Source: Thermasporomyces composti
GTDB lineage: Bacteria > Actinomycetota > Actinomycetes > Propionibacteriales > Actinopolymorphaceae
Reading direction: 5' to 3'
DNA: 64,000 nucleotides
Assembly: GCF_003386795.1 (NCBI RefSeq)
Contig: NZ_QTUC01000001.1
Location: 2,046,001-2,110,000 of the forward strand
The notes under the pieces: model-generated
Seen by the model: only the letters and a program-made list of their open reading frames with translations
The model's database searches: none
What the model was told of the DNA's origin: nothing
Position numbers and translations under genes: made by a program
Shown: piece by piece, positions 10,301-18,318 of the stretch
Layout of the letters: every line of letters starts with the position of its first letter
Numbering within the stretch: position 1 is the first letter of the stretch

Positions 10301-10958
10301 CGTCCAGGCTCGCCTCGACCATCGATCGGGTCAGCAGCTCGAAACGCAACTCGAACCGGTCTAGCAGCTCCTCCTGCCACTGCTCGACCAGGCTGCCTGG
10401 AGCCACGATGAGACACCGGGCCAGATCGCCGCGGAGCATCAACTCTTTGATGTAGAGGCCGGCCATGATCGTCTTGCCGGCGCCCGGGTCGTCAGCGAGC
10501 AGGAACCGGAGCGGAGTGCGTGGCAGCAGCTCGCCGTACACGGCCTTGATCTGGTGCGGCAAGGGCTCCAGGTCACTCGTCGTCACCGCCAACATCGGAT
10601 CGAACTGGGCAGCCATCCTGATGCGGAGCGCCTCCGCCGCCAGCCTGAACAACGCCGGGTCGCCGTCGAACGCGTAGGGTCGAGAGGCCTCCTCCAACGA
10701 CAGGATGGACTCGTGATCGCGGTACAGCAGTCGCTGATGCGTCTGCCCAGAAGGATCCCGGTAGGTCAACGTGATGGCGTTGGATCCATGCCACACGACG
10801 TCTACCACGGTGACTGGCTGGTTGACGACGACGCCGCTGACCCGCGTCCCTGGCGTCAGCGCCTCGAGCTTGACCCTCCTGGGCTCTTGGTCGCCATGTC
10901 GTCCATTCAGCGTTGGCTCGGAATTAGAGTGCGGAAGCGAGTCATCCGCGCTGCCCAT
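7341..10958 (-). CDS. SNF2-family helicase with C-terminal DUF3883 domain, DrmD-like
   Basis: 1205 residues. The N-terminal stretch (VKLEALTPGTRVSGVV near 29-44) and the ATPase core match the SNF2-like helicases annotated as DrmD of class 1 DISARM. Walker A is DDPGAGKT at 156-163, DEAH is at 257-260, a TATPH motif III follows, and a second RecA domain carries the DAAGEGLNLQ and RFGRIHRIGQ motifs. The last 100 residues (NNKGYDIRS, then FIEVKGR) look like DUF3883, a nuclease-like fold. ATG 10958 has an AAGGGG ribosome-binding site. It is the first gene of the leftward four-gene operon. DISARM class 1 pairs DrmD with an adenine methylase, but DrmA, DrmB and DrmC are not seen here. Confidence 0.92.
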   Translation of the reverse strand: MGSADDSLPHSNSEPTLNGRHGDQEPRRVKLEALTPGTRVSGVVVNQPVTVVDVVWHGSNAITLTYRDPSGQTHQRLLYRDHESILSLEEASRPYAFDGDPALFRLAAEALRIRMAAQFDPMLAVTTSDLEPLPHQIKAVYGELLPRTPLRFLLADDPGAGKTIMAGLYIKELMLRGDLARCLIVAPGSLVEQWQEELLDRFELRFELLTRSMVEASLDESVFDKVPLLIARMDQLSRAEDLKQQLERSDWDLVVVDEAHRMSAHYFGTELKTTKRYELGRLLGRVTRHFLLMTATPHTGKQEDFQLFMALLDADRFEGRYRDGVHSVDTDGLMRRMVKEELVTFEGKPLFPERIAETLRYQLSPFERELYEAVTQYVREEMNRADQLKAEGEGRRGNTVGFALTVLQRRLASSPEAILRSLERRRRRLEQRRQQLYAERGAGETNLERRLALLLGRVSDGTEVVPDEVTEDMLEDLTGDEREELEEKLVDTASAARTLAELDAEIKILAGLEELAQRVRWSGTDKKWTELRSLLLDNSSMYDTDGSRRKIIIFTEHRDTLNYLVDQIQDLLGRDDAVIAIHGGVRREARRAAQERFTNDKDAVVLVATDAAGEGLNLQRAHLMVNYDLPWNPNRIDQRFGRIHRIGQREVCRLWNLVADDTREGAVFLRLLAKVEEQRRAYQGKVFDVLGRAFEGRSLREVLIEAIRYGDQPEVRERLNQVIDAEPRRAMEKLISERALHHDVLAEADVQELRLRMEEARIRRLQPHYVQAFFSEVFRLLGGVMSAREAGRYEISHVPGEVRDRDRQIGTGPPVLRSYARVCFDRKYIQPPGKSKAALIAPGHPLLDSVVDVVIERYGTLLKQGALLIDGTDPGEEPRLLVAMTHEIVDGRTPAKTISKRFEFVEIRRDGQAESAGPAPYLDYRAPTADEEPHLKRLLTESWLTSGVEELAINWAITHGVNDHLREAEERVKTMVARTRVHVRQRLTQEINYWDTRYAELLDQQAAGKTLKIKPETAHRRARDLERRLEKRLAELDLDEALRPLPPVVVGGALVVPQGLLDRLLGRRSGPVVTYAKDTAEVNRRAVAAVMAAERRLGRMPTEMPHNNKGYDIRSLTPDGHYVFIEVKGRMAGAEDFVVTRNEVLYGQNAERYRLALVSVHPEGPEFDEVRYVLDPFRGFEFGSFAADAVRGNWQEMWSKGVAPL

Positions 10959-11122
10959 GCCGACCCCTTGCCTCGATGAAGTTCCGGCTCACGTCGCTGC
11001 TCCAGCGTCACCCCACAATGTCACACACCCTCAGTCATCACACCATCACGTTATCGAGACCGTGAGACTCGCCAGGCCCTGTGGGCCACCACCGCGAGCA
11101 GACGCCGTAGTGTGGTCAACCG

Positions 11123-11654
11123 TTACTGACCGTGGCTGCTCTGGTCGCAACGACCACTGGGGCGGTGTCGCTCCTGCTCACCCACGCATCGAGGGAATGG
11201 ATGGAAGCCGATCTGGCACGTTGAGGTCCCTCGCGACCATGAGCCGGCACCGCAACTCAGCTGGGGTACCAGTCGAGTACGTGGAGCCTGGCGTACCAGG
11301 AGGTAGTCACAGACCGCGCGCTTGACCCGATGCCGGCGGCCTGAGCGGTCCAAGCACCACTCGACCAGGGAGCCGAAGGCGACATGACAATCAGGTTCGA
11401 CGTCTAAGTCGACCTCGGTAATCGCCACACCTTCCATCTCCGACGCTTCGTAGCGTCGCGGCCGTGGCGACCATCGGCTGGAAGTCACCGATCAGACAGC
11501 ATCGGTTGGGTGCCGCCACGAAGGCGCCCATGGCCAGGTCACGTGCGGTCGATACCGCCATTCGCTCACCCCCCTGTAGATCGCCAAGCGGTGCGAAGCG
11601 ATCCTCCCTGGCTCCAGGGCTTCGGCTGCTGCCGGCTACAAAGTCCGAAGCCAT
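11123..11654 (-). pseudogene. frameshifted hypothetical gene beside the tRNA
   Basis: Two overlapping leftward frames join into one plausible protein. The first frame (from 11654) reads through DLAMGAFVAAPNRCCLIGDF and stops at 11391. The second picks up near 11440 with EGVAITEVDLDVEPDCHVAF and SLVEWCLDRSGRRHRV and ends at 11123. A single-base shift around 11430-11455 would connect them. I do not recognise the family. The composition reads like protein (alternating hydrophobic strands) only in these halves. It is either a decayed gene between the defence operon and the tRNA or a chance reading. Confidence 0.35.
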
Positions 11655-11990
11655 CTCCTGCCGCTACCGAAGTCCATCCCCACCAGCGGCGGAGTTGCCT
11701 GAAAGGTCATGACAATTTAACGCAGGGATCTGACACACGTCGAGACCCGCCTACTACTCGCGGTCAGGAGATACGTACAACGCGAGGCGCCATCACAACC
11801 GGCCGCTCCGCCTCCCAGAAGAGCCGGTCGGTCTTCGCCAGTAGCCCTTTGGGGAACCTTCACCCCACGGCTACCACGGCGAGCCAGACTCACCGCAGGT
11901 GCCCCGAACCATGCGCCATGCGCGGCCTTCCGGGCACCTCGACCAACCGGTTGCACGCGAACCCGACCACCGCGTCGGTCTGAGTCTCCG
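11655..11990. other. intergenic stretch between pseudogene and tRNA-Ser
   Basis: About 336 bases with no gene I can support. Short open frames on both strands have actinobacterial third-position G+C only by chance and match nothing I know. No integrase, inverted repeat or second copy of the tRNA 3' end was seen. Confidence 0.5.
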
Positions 11991-12081
11991 CGGAGGGCGT
12001 GGGATTCGAACCCACGACCGAGAGGGGTCCCTCGGTAGCGGTTTTCAAGACCGCCGCACTAGGCCACTATGCGAGCCCTCC
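11991..12081 (-). tRNA. tRNA-Ser (anticodon UGA)
   Basis: The leftward 91-base sequence folds as a class II tRNA. The acceptor strands GGAGGGC (12075-12081) and GCCCTCC (11992-11998) pair and are followed by discriminator G73, as in serine tRNAs. The anticodon stem GCGGT/ACCGC encloses the loop CTTGAAA, giving anticodon TGA, which reads UCA. There is a long variable arm and a TTCGAATCC T-loop. CCA is not encoded. The 3' end faces the defence operon, so an element integrated at this tRNA would lie on exactly that side. Confidence 0.95.
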
Positions 12082-12501
12082 TCGCCAGCAGGCAGGTCGG
12101 AGCTCTCCATGTGGCGACGCCGTGATCCCCCCGACGTGCCCGCAGGCAACGCCCGGACGTCCCCGGGCGCGTAGTCAAGTCTCCCATAGACGCGCTGCGT
12201 GACCACGTCGGCTGACCTGCGTTGGCTAGGCGGCATGTCGATCATGATCACGAATGCTTCGCTCACGGCACGCCTCAGCCGCGACATTGCCGCTGAGCGA
12301 AGCCCGTCAGTGATCAATAGTGCGAATGTGGCAAACGGCATGCGGTTGACCGGAGAGCGCTACCAGGCACTGGACAGGCGCCGCGGCGAGGTGAGCCGCT
12401 CGCCCGAGACCAGCGAACCAACAACGTGACGGCGCACGTGCGAGCGATCTCGCGATGCCGCGCCGAAAAGCGGCTGCGAGCCTGGCGATCACTCCACCAC
12501 G
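12082..12501. other. intergenic stretch upstream of the tRNA and kinase
   Basis: About 420 bases that should hold the tRNA promoter (leftward) and the promoter of the kinase-like gene (rightward). A TTGACT at about 12170-12175 on the minus strand is a possible -35 box but no convincing -10 lies at the right distance. Short frames of 76-98 codons on either strand match nothing I recognise. Confidence 0.4.
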
Positions 12502-13089
12502 ATGGGCGCCGTGGAGCACGACGAGCCAGGAGAACACATCGCCAAGCGCCCCGACGGGAGGCCTCGCGTCTTCGTCGTCACCGGGATCATGGCGTCGGGC
12601 AAGTCGACGGTCGCCCAGGCGCTCGCCGAGCGGTTCACTCGCTCGGTCCACGTGCGTGGCGACGTCTTCCGCCGCATGATCGTCTCGGGCTCGGCGCCGA
12701 TCACGCCGGCTGGCGGCGAGGCGATGGACGCCGAGCTGCGCCTGCGGTATCGGCTGTCAGCCATGGTCACCGAGGAGTACGCCCGGGCCGGCTATACCGT
12801 CGTCGTCCAGGACGTCATCCTCGGCCCGGACCTCGCGACGTACGTCGGCATGATCGGGCACCGGCCGCTGTCCGTCGTCGTGCTGGCGCCCCGGCCGGAG
12901 GTCGTGGCACGACGCGCCGACTCATCAGCTGGGCGAGGATCGCGGCACGGCGAGGTCGAGAAAGCCGAACGGGCGGACGCGCCCTTGCGCCCGCCCGTCG
13001 GGAGAGCCCGCCAACCCGTGTGCCTCGAACCCGATCACGGTGCTCGTGCCAACCGCAGGGTCGAGTTGACGAGCGTCAGTCGACGTTGA
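12502..13089 (+). CDS. P-loop kinase-like protein, probably truncated or frameshifted
   Basis: Residues 20-140 look like a small nucleotide kinase of the shikimate/chloramphenicol phosphotransferase type. There is a Walker A loop TGIMASGKST near 27-36 followed by HVRGDVFRRMI, and VVVQDVILGPDL and LSVVVLAPRPEVVARR at the expected spacing. After residue about 140 the sequence becomes Arg/Ala-rich and no longer resembles the family; the usual helical end (GYGxW, then LDTS) is missing in all frames. A strong hairpin at 12969-12998 lies inside the nominal frame, so the last 40-odd codons are probably not functional coding sequence. Function unknown; a decayed or shortened gene is likely. Confidence 0.55.
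   Translation: MGAVEHDEPGEHIAKRPDGRPRVFVVTGIMASGKSTVAQALAERFTRSVHVRGDVFRRMIVSGSAPITPAGGEAMDAELRLRYRLSAMVTEEYARAGYTVVVQDVILGPDLATYVGMIGHRPLSVVVLAPRPEVVARRADSSAGRGSRHGEVEKAERADAPLRPPVGRARQPVCLEPDHGARANRRVELTSVSRR
12969..12998. terminator. strong hairpin, probable bidirectional terminator
   Basis: ACGGGCGG (12969-12976) pairs with CCGCCCGT (12991-12998), and the 14-base loop contains a further GCGC-CCTT-GCGC stem. It lies about 95 bases past the stop of the leftward exo/endonuclease-phosphatase gene and inside the nominal 3' end of the kinase-like frame. There is no U tract, as is common in actinobacteria. Confidence 0.6.
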
Positions 13090-13092
13090 CAG

Positions 13093-13959
13093 TCACTTCA
13101 CGAACCGCTTGATGGTGATGTCAGCGAAGTATGGACGGTGGTCCGACGCGTCGGCGTTCACCACCTCGGCGTGGTGGACGTCGATGTCGCGCGAGGTGAG
13201 CACGTAGTCGATGCGGCGGTCCGGGTTCTCGGCCGGGTAGGTGTAGCCGTCGCCCTCGCCGGCCAGCTCCCAGGTGTCGTTGAAGACATCGGTGAGGATG
13301 GAGATCTCCGGCGTACCGGGCACGGCGTTCAGGTCACCGGTGAGGATGGTTCGCGTCGGGTTGTCACCGAGCAGCTCGACGATCTTCGCGGCCTGGACCT
13401 CGCGCTCCAGGTTGTCGTTGTGCTGCAGGTGGGTGTTCGCGAAGCGCACCGGCACCCCCCGCACCCGAAGGTTGGCGACGAGCAAGCCGCGCTGCTCGTG
13501 GTCGTCGAACTTGGGCAGGTAGGTGTTGCTCCACGAGGTGATCGGGTACCGGGACAGGATCGCGGTGCCGTACTGCCGACGCTCCTGGCCAGGCTCGGCG
13601 GGGTCGAGGTCGAGGTTGGCGCCGTAGACCACCCGCATGTCGAGCCGGTCGGCCAGCCACGCCGCCTGGTCGACGAAGTCACTGCGCTCGCCCCAGTGCC
13701 GGTCGACCTCCTGCAGACCCACGACGTCGGCCCGCATCGTCTCGATGACCTTGGCGACGTGCTCCAGGTCCAGGACGTCGTCCGGTCCGGCGCCGTGGTG
13801 GATGTTGAACGTCGCCACCCGCAGCGACACCTCCCGCGCGACGTCGCCAGGCTTGTCGCTGGCGTTCGCGGCGGTCGGCGTCAGCGTGGCGGCGGCCATG
13901 GAGACCAACATCCCAGTCAACGCGAGGACACGTCCCCACCTCTTCGTACGTTGAGGCAC
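13093..13959 (-). CDS. secreted endonuclease/exonuclease/phosphatase family protein
   Basis: 288 residues from GTG 13959, which has GGAAGGGA six bases upstream (GTG 13965 overlaps that site and is less likely). Residues 1-35 are a signal peptide (RTKRWGRVLAL core, ending ANAS). The mature part has the EEP motifs in order: ATFNIHHG, GLQEVDRHW, ANTHLQHN, LTGDLNAVPGTPE, RIDYVLTS and a final SDHRPY with the catalytic Asp-His. The enzyme is a metal-dependent phosphoesterase acting outside the cell; the substrate (nucleic acid, phospholipid or inositol phosphate) cannot be told from sequence. It is monocistronic. Confidence 0.9.
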   Translation of the reverse strand: MPQRTKRWGRVLALTGMLVSMAAATLTPTAANASDKPGDVAREVSLRVATFNIHHGAGPDDVLDLEHVAKVIETMRADVVGLQEVDRHWGERSDFVDQAAWLADRLDMRVVYGANLDLDPAEPGQERRQYGTAILSRYPITSWSNTYLPKFDDHEQRGLLVANLRVRGVPVRFANTHLQHNDNLEREVQAAKIVELLGDNPTRTILTGDLNAVPGTPEISILTDVFNDTWELAGEGDGYTYPAENPDRRIDYVLTSRDIDVHHAEVVNADASDHRPYFADITIKRFVK

Positions 13960-14210
13960 GGACACTCCCTTCCTGACGGTTCGCTCGGTTGGCCGTCAAG
14001 CTAGGGGAGGTCCGGTCGTTCGGGATGACGAGATGATCACCTGTCCGATCTTGGACAGCAGCGCGATCTCACTGCGAAAGCACTTCTTGACAATGTGTGA
14101 TCGCGTCGGCGAGTGGCAGGCGTTGCCCGGCGGCGCGTCAGCGGCTCGTACGACTGCTCGCCTCCGCGACCGGCGCTTCCGCCGCCAGACTCGGGAGCGG
14201 CCGAACGGGA

Positions 14211-15179
14211 TCAGGCCAGCGTCGCCGGATCGACGGGCTCGCCACGGCGTGCCGACTCCACGCCGGCCAGCGCGATGAGCAGCGCGGTCAACCCGTCCTC
14301 GGCGGTGACCCGAGGCTCGACCGTGCCCTCGATGGCCGCGAGGAACTCGCGCAGCTGCTCGGCGTACGGGTCGACCGACAGGTCGTCCTCGAACAGCACC
14401 GCGCCGGAGCCGTCGGTGAGCACCGGCGTGGGCGAGGAGTCGAACCGCAGCACACCCTCGGACCCGACGATTTCGAACGTCGACCGCAGCGGGGTGCCCG
14501 CGACATCCCACACGGCCGTGACCGTCGACTGGACTCCGCCGGCGTGGGTGAGGGTCGCCGTGTGGCGGGCGGGCAGCCCGTCGTGGGGTCCTTCCTCGTA
14601 CGTACCCGCCACGCTCGTCACGTCGCCCGCGATCCACCGGGCGAAGTCGAGGTCGTGGATGCCGAGGTCGACGAGAACACCCCCGGAGCGCTCCACGTCG
14701 GCGAACCACGTGTCGCTGCCCGGGCTGGCGTTGATCCGGGAGAACGTGAGCTTCTCCAGCTTCCCGACGCGTCCCGAGCTGATCGCGTCCCGCGCGGCGA
14801 CGTACGCAGGGAAGTACCGCAGCACCTGGGCGGCGAACAGACCCACACCCGCCGAGCGGCACTCCTCGATCATCTGCCGCCCCTCGGCGGGCGTGCGGGC
14901 CAGCGGCTTCTCGCAGATGACGTGTCGACCGGCGGCCGCCGCCCGGAGCGTCAGCTCCGCGTGGGTGTCGGTCGGCGTGCAGATGTCGACGACCGACGCC
15001 TCGGCCAGCAGCGTGTCCAGATCGGCGACCGCGGTGGCCCCGTGCTCGGCGGCGAAGGCCTGGCCGCGCTCGGCGGACCGGGAGTAGACCAGGACGTCGA
15101 CGCCCAGCGCCCGCCACGCGCGCGTGTGCGTACGCCCCATCTCGCCCGTGCCGATCACCCCGGCTTTGGTGTCGCTCAT
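14211..15179 (-). CDS. Gfo/Idh/MocA family oxidoreductase
   Basis: 322 residues from ATG 15179, chosen because GGGAGG lies just upstream; a longer frame to 15335 has no site. The NAD(P)-binding fold opens with GVIGTGEMGRTH, followed by CTPTDTHAEL and the family signature HVICEKPLARTPAEG with its catalytic Lys. DLGIHDLDFARWI in the C-terminal domain supplies the usual His. Members oxidise or reduce sugars, inositols and related compounds; the substrate is not evident. The neighbouring ceramidase-like hydrolase and transporter on the same strand suggest a scavenging locus. Confidence 0.9.
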   Translation of the reverse strand: MSDTKAGVIGTGEMGRTHTRAWRALGVDVLVYSRSAERGQAFAAEHGATAVADLDTLLAEASVVDICTPTDTHAELTLRAAAAGRHVICEKPLARTPAEGRQMIEECRSAGVGLFAAQVLRYFPAYVAARDAISSGRVGKLEKLTFSRINASPGSDTWFADVERSGGVLVDLGIHDLDFARWIAGDVTSVAGTYEEGPHDGLPARHTATLTHAGGVQSTVTAVWDVAGTPLRSTFEIVGSEGVLRFDSSPTPVLTDGSGAVLFEDDLSVDPYAEQLREFLAAIEGTVEPRVTAEDGLTALLIALAGVESARRGEPVDPATLA

Positions 15180-15282
15180 GGTGCCTCCCGCTGGTCGGCT
15201 GCTCGCCGCGTCATGCCCTGACTCTGGAGCCGGACAATAGCGGCTTCCCGTGGCCTCGCCCATCCCCTCGGGGTGCCCCTGG

Positions 15283-16665
15283 TCACAGGTCGGCGAGCAC
15301 CGCGTCCACGGCCGCCGTGACCCGCTCCTCCACACCGAGCGCCCACCGACCGGGCCGGTAGATGTACGGATACGACTCGTTCGGCTCGTAGCCGCCTTGG
15401 CGCAGCTGCTCGTCGGTCACGACGTACCCGACCATGCCGTTGGTGTAGGGCAGCGGCAGCACCCGTGAGCCCGAGCGCCGCTTGACCTCGAACCCGTACG
15501 CGACGGTCACCTCGGCGTCGAAGCCCAACAGCGCCAGCTCCGGGCTGAGGGACAGCAGGGTCAACCGCAGCGGGACGTGGTCGACGAGCCGCGCCGGGTC
15601 CGCGAGGAGGTGGCGCGCCCAGTCGCCCCAGATGCCCTCGTCGTCGCGCAGGGCGAGGAGCTGGTCCCGGGACGGCGTCGCGAGGGGAAGGTCGACCGTC
15701 CGGGTCTGGACACGCACCTCGCCGTCCGGCAGGTCGGTCATCGGCCCGGACAGGACGTCCCGCACGCTGGCCGCCAACGCGCTACCGAGCTGGGCGAGCT
15801 CGGCGTCACCGCCCCGGTGGAACTGGCCGTCGCGCACGACCGCGGGGTTGATGTCACCGCAGCACCCCTGGAGGAAGCTGATCACGACGTCCTCGCCGAG
15901 GCTCTCCCGGAGGGCGTCCCGCATCGCGCCCGGGTAGTCGGCGGAGACCTGAGGCGCGTCACTGGTCGTCGGATGACAGGTGTAGTGGACGAGGACGGCG
16001 AGCGTCTCGTCCGCCATCGTCCCCTGGGACTCAGCCGTGAGGGACGCAGCCGAGCCGTGCGGCTCCGTTGAGCCCGCCTCCTCGGCGTGGGCGCCCTCGC
16101 CTGTCACACGGCTGAGCCGCAGGACGTGCACCTCGGGGTCGACGGGACCGCCCGGGTTGGGTGCCAGCACCCACCCGTCGGGTCGGGCGCGTCGGCGGTT
16201 CACGCCGATTCGGCACGTGCCGACGCCACGGCTCAGCCGCACCGGCACCATCCGGTCGATCGCCCGCCCGACCGCGTCCACGACGGTGGCCTGCAAGGCG
16301 TCCAGGTAGTCCGGGTCACCCTTCCCCAGCAGTGGCGAGCAGGTGAGGCCGGGCTGGGGAGCGCCGTGGGTGTGGGTGGCGTGGAGGACGATCGCCTCCG
16401 GCGGGATCGCGTAGCGCTCCGCGATGCGCTGGGTGAGCGAGGCGACGAGGTCCGGACCCCACCAGAGCAGGTCGGCGCACACCAGGACGGCGGAGCAGGT
16501 GACTCGCCCGTCCACCCCTGGCGTGCCGAACGCGAACGCCTGGAGGGACAGCGGGTCTCGGATTTTCTCCCACGGCACCAGCCGGACCGCGAACCCGGCG
16601 AGAGGCACCGGCTTCTCGGGCGTGATGTCCGCGACGGAGACTCCGACGTAGGTCGCCACGATCAC
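15283..16665 (-). CDS. neutral/alkaline ceramidase-like hydrolase
   Basis: About 460 residues from GTG 16665; a GTG two codons later at 16659 has the better-placed GAGG. The start VSVADITPEKPVPLAGF and the metal-site motif HATHTHGAPQPG near residues 95-106 belong to the neutral/alkaline non-lysosomal ceramidase N-terminal family. HYTCHPTT, SADYPGAMRDAL and QGCCGDINP follow in family order. There is no signal peptide and no C-terminal immunoglobulin-like domain, so it is the short cytosolic bacterial version. True ceramidase activity is unproven; many relatives sit in carbohydrate or glycoside clusters with Gfo/Idh oxidoreductases, as here. Confidence 0.85.
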   Translation of the reverse strand: MIVATYVGVSVADITPEKPVPLAGFAVRLVPWEKIRDPLSLQAFAFGTPGVDGRVTCSAVLVCADLLWWGPDLVASLTQRIAERYAIPPEAIVLHATHTHGAPQPGLTCSPLLGKGDPDYLDALQATVVDAVGRAIDRMVPVRLSRGVGTCRIGVNRRRARPDGWVLAPNPGGPVDPEVHVLRLSRVTGEGAHAEEAGSTEPHGSAASLTAESQGTMADETLAVLVHYTCHPTTSDAPQVSADYPGAMRDALRESLGEDVVISFLQGCCGDINPAVVRDGQFHRGGDAELAQLGSALAASVRDVLSGPMTDLPDGEVRVQTRTVDLPLATPSRDQLLALRDDEGIWGDWARHLLADPARLVDHVPLRLTLLSLSPELALLGFDAEVTVAYGFEVKRRSGSRVLPLPYTNGMVGYVVTDEQLRQGGYEPNESYPYIYRPGRWALGVEERVTAAVDAVLADL

Positions 16666-16796
16666 CCTCGTTCCCGGTCGGTCGCTCGCGCGCACGGCTG
16701 GCGGACACGGCGCACGGACGCCCCCACCGTCGGTGGGCCGGCACGCGGATGACCGGATTCTCCCGCCGTACCGCCGATCGAGGAAGACGTCGACAC

Positions 16797-18230
16797 TCAC
16801 ACCGTGGTGGACGAGCGGGCCGCCTCGGACCGGGCGAGCGGCGCGATCTCGTCGTCCACGTATGCCGGTCGGGCGGCCACGAGACCCGCCACGACCTGCG
16901 GGATCACGAGCAGCAACAGCGACCAGAGCGGGATCGTCCACCCGCCGGTGAGGTCGAACAGAGCCCCCAACCCCAGCGGTCCGACGATGGCCACGAGGTA
17001 GCCCACGCTCTGGCTGAATCCGGACAGCTCCGTGGTGACGGCCGCTTCCCGCGAGCGCAGACCGATGAGGGTGAGCGCGAGCGGGAAGGCGCCGCCGCCG
17101 AGCCCGAGCAGGACCGCCCACGTGAGCGCGCCGCCCCGAGGCGCCACGATGAGGCCGACGTACCCCACGACGTAGGCGAGGCCGCACAGCCACACCAAGA
17201 GGCGCTGGTCGGAGCGACGGGCCGCGACGATGGGGAGGACCAACGACAGCGGGATCCCCATGAGCGGAAGGACCGCCACGAGCAGCCCCGCGCTGGTGGG
17301 GTCGAGCCCGGCGTCCCGGTAGATCTGTGGCAGCCAGCCGAACGCGGCATACGCCTGGAGCGACTGGAGGCCGAAGTAGAACGCGAGCGACCACGCCAGG
17401 GTGGAGCGCCGCAGTCGCGGCACCGAGTCCCGGGAGGCCGACGCGGACCGGCTCGGAGAAGGGCTCGGCAAGGGTCGCCGGAACACGGTCCGCCAGCCAC
17501 GCGACCCGAGAGGCCCTCGCCGTCCGATCGACGCAGGCCGACCGATGGACCCACGACCGATGGACCAAGAACGACCGGTGAACGCAGGCTGCTCCCTGCA
17601 TCCGGGGCGCGCCCCGGCGGGCCGCCGACCTGCGGGGTCTCGCGCGAACGCGACCCAGGCGGCCAAGGCGACGGCGGCCGTCCCCGCCCACACGACCAGG
17701 CCGTACCGCCAGCCACCGAGGCTGTCACTGATCGGCACGGTGAGTCCGGACGCGACGGCCGTGCCCGCCGAGAGCGAGGTGGTGTACGCCGCGCTCGCCA
17801 GCCCGATGCGTCGAGGGAAGCGCTGCTTGACGAACGCCGGGACGACGACGTTGCCGATCGCCATGCCGGCCAGCGCGACCCCGCTGGCGAGCAGGAAGAG
17901 CGTGGGGGACGACCCGAGCACCCGGACGACCTGACCGACGACCACGGCGACGAGCGCCCACGCGAGCACCTGCCAGGCACCGTACCGGCGGGCGCACCGC
18001 GCCGCCACCGCTCCGAAGACGGAGAAGCACACCACCGGCAAGGTGGTGAGCACGCCAGCGGCCGTGGGCGACAAGCCCAGGTCGGTGCTCACGTCCTCGA
18101 GGACCGCGCCCACACTCACCGCAGCGGACCGCAGGTTGAAGGCGAGGAGGACGACGGCGGTGAGAAGGAGCCAGCCCCGCCGTGCTCGCCACACACGCGG
18201 TCGGGGCCCGGGTCGGAATAAGGGCATCAC
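16797..18230 (-). CDS. MFS transporter, CynX/NimT-like
   Basis: 477 residues with twelve hydrophobic segments in two halves, starting WLLLTAVVLLAFNLRSAAVS, the signature of the CynX/NimT branch (cyanate, 2-nitroimidazole and similar small solutes). Between TM6 and TM7 a 70-residue Ser/Arg/Gly/Pro-rich loop replaces the usual short linker, and its DNA contains a 15-base tandem repeat (17539-17568). The first codon is GTG 18230 followed by ATG 18227; TACCAT at 18236-18241 (minus strand) sits 5-8 bases upstream, so the transcript may be leaderless. The substrate cannot be predicted. Confidence 0.88.
   Translation of the reverse strand: MMPLFRPGPRPRVWRARRGWLLLTAVVLLAFNLRSAAVSVGAVLEDVSTDLGLSPTAAGVLTTLPVVCFSVFGAVAARCARRYGAWQVLAWALVAVVVGQVVRVLGSSPTLFLLASGVALAGMAIGNVVVPAFVKQRFPRRIGLASAAYTTSLSAGTAVASGLTVPISDSLGGWRYGLVVWAGTAAVALAAWVAFARDPAGRRPAGARPGCREQPAFTGRSWSIGRGSIGRPASIGRRGPLGSRGWRTVFRRPLPSPSPSRSASASRDSVPRLRRSTLAWSLAFYFGLQSLQAYAAFGWLPQIYRDAGLDPTSAGLLVAVLPLMGIPLSLVLPIVAARRSDQRLLVWLCGLAYVVGYVGLIVAPRGGALTWAVLLGLGGGAFPLALTLIGLRSREAAVTTELSGFSQSVGYLVAIVGPLGLGALFDLTGGWTIPLWSLLLLVIPQVVAGLVAARPAYVDDEIAPLARSEAARSSTTV
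17539..17568. repeat. 15-base tandem repeat in the transporter loop
   Basis: Two adjacent copies, CGACCGATGGACCCA (17539-17553) and CGACCGATGGACCAA (17554-17568), with weaker related units on both sides. The unit length keeps the reading frame and lengthens a cytosolic loop of the MFS protein. Confidence 0.8.
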
Positions 18231-18318
18231 GGCCGATGGTAAGCGCGGTCGGCGGCGAGGAACGCGTCTCCCTCGCCCGCCTCGATCAGCTGGTACCGCT
18301 CTCCGAGCGGTCGGGCCG

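Noticed and set aside
14033-14210. CTGTCC-GATCTT-GGACAG hairpin near 14050 as a regulatory RNA
   Set aside because: Only six pairs, no promoter or further structure; likely chance.
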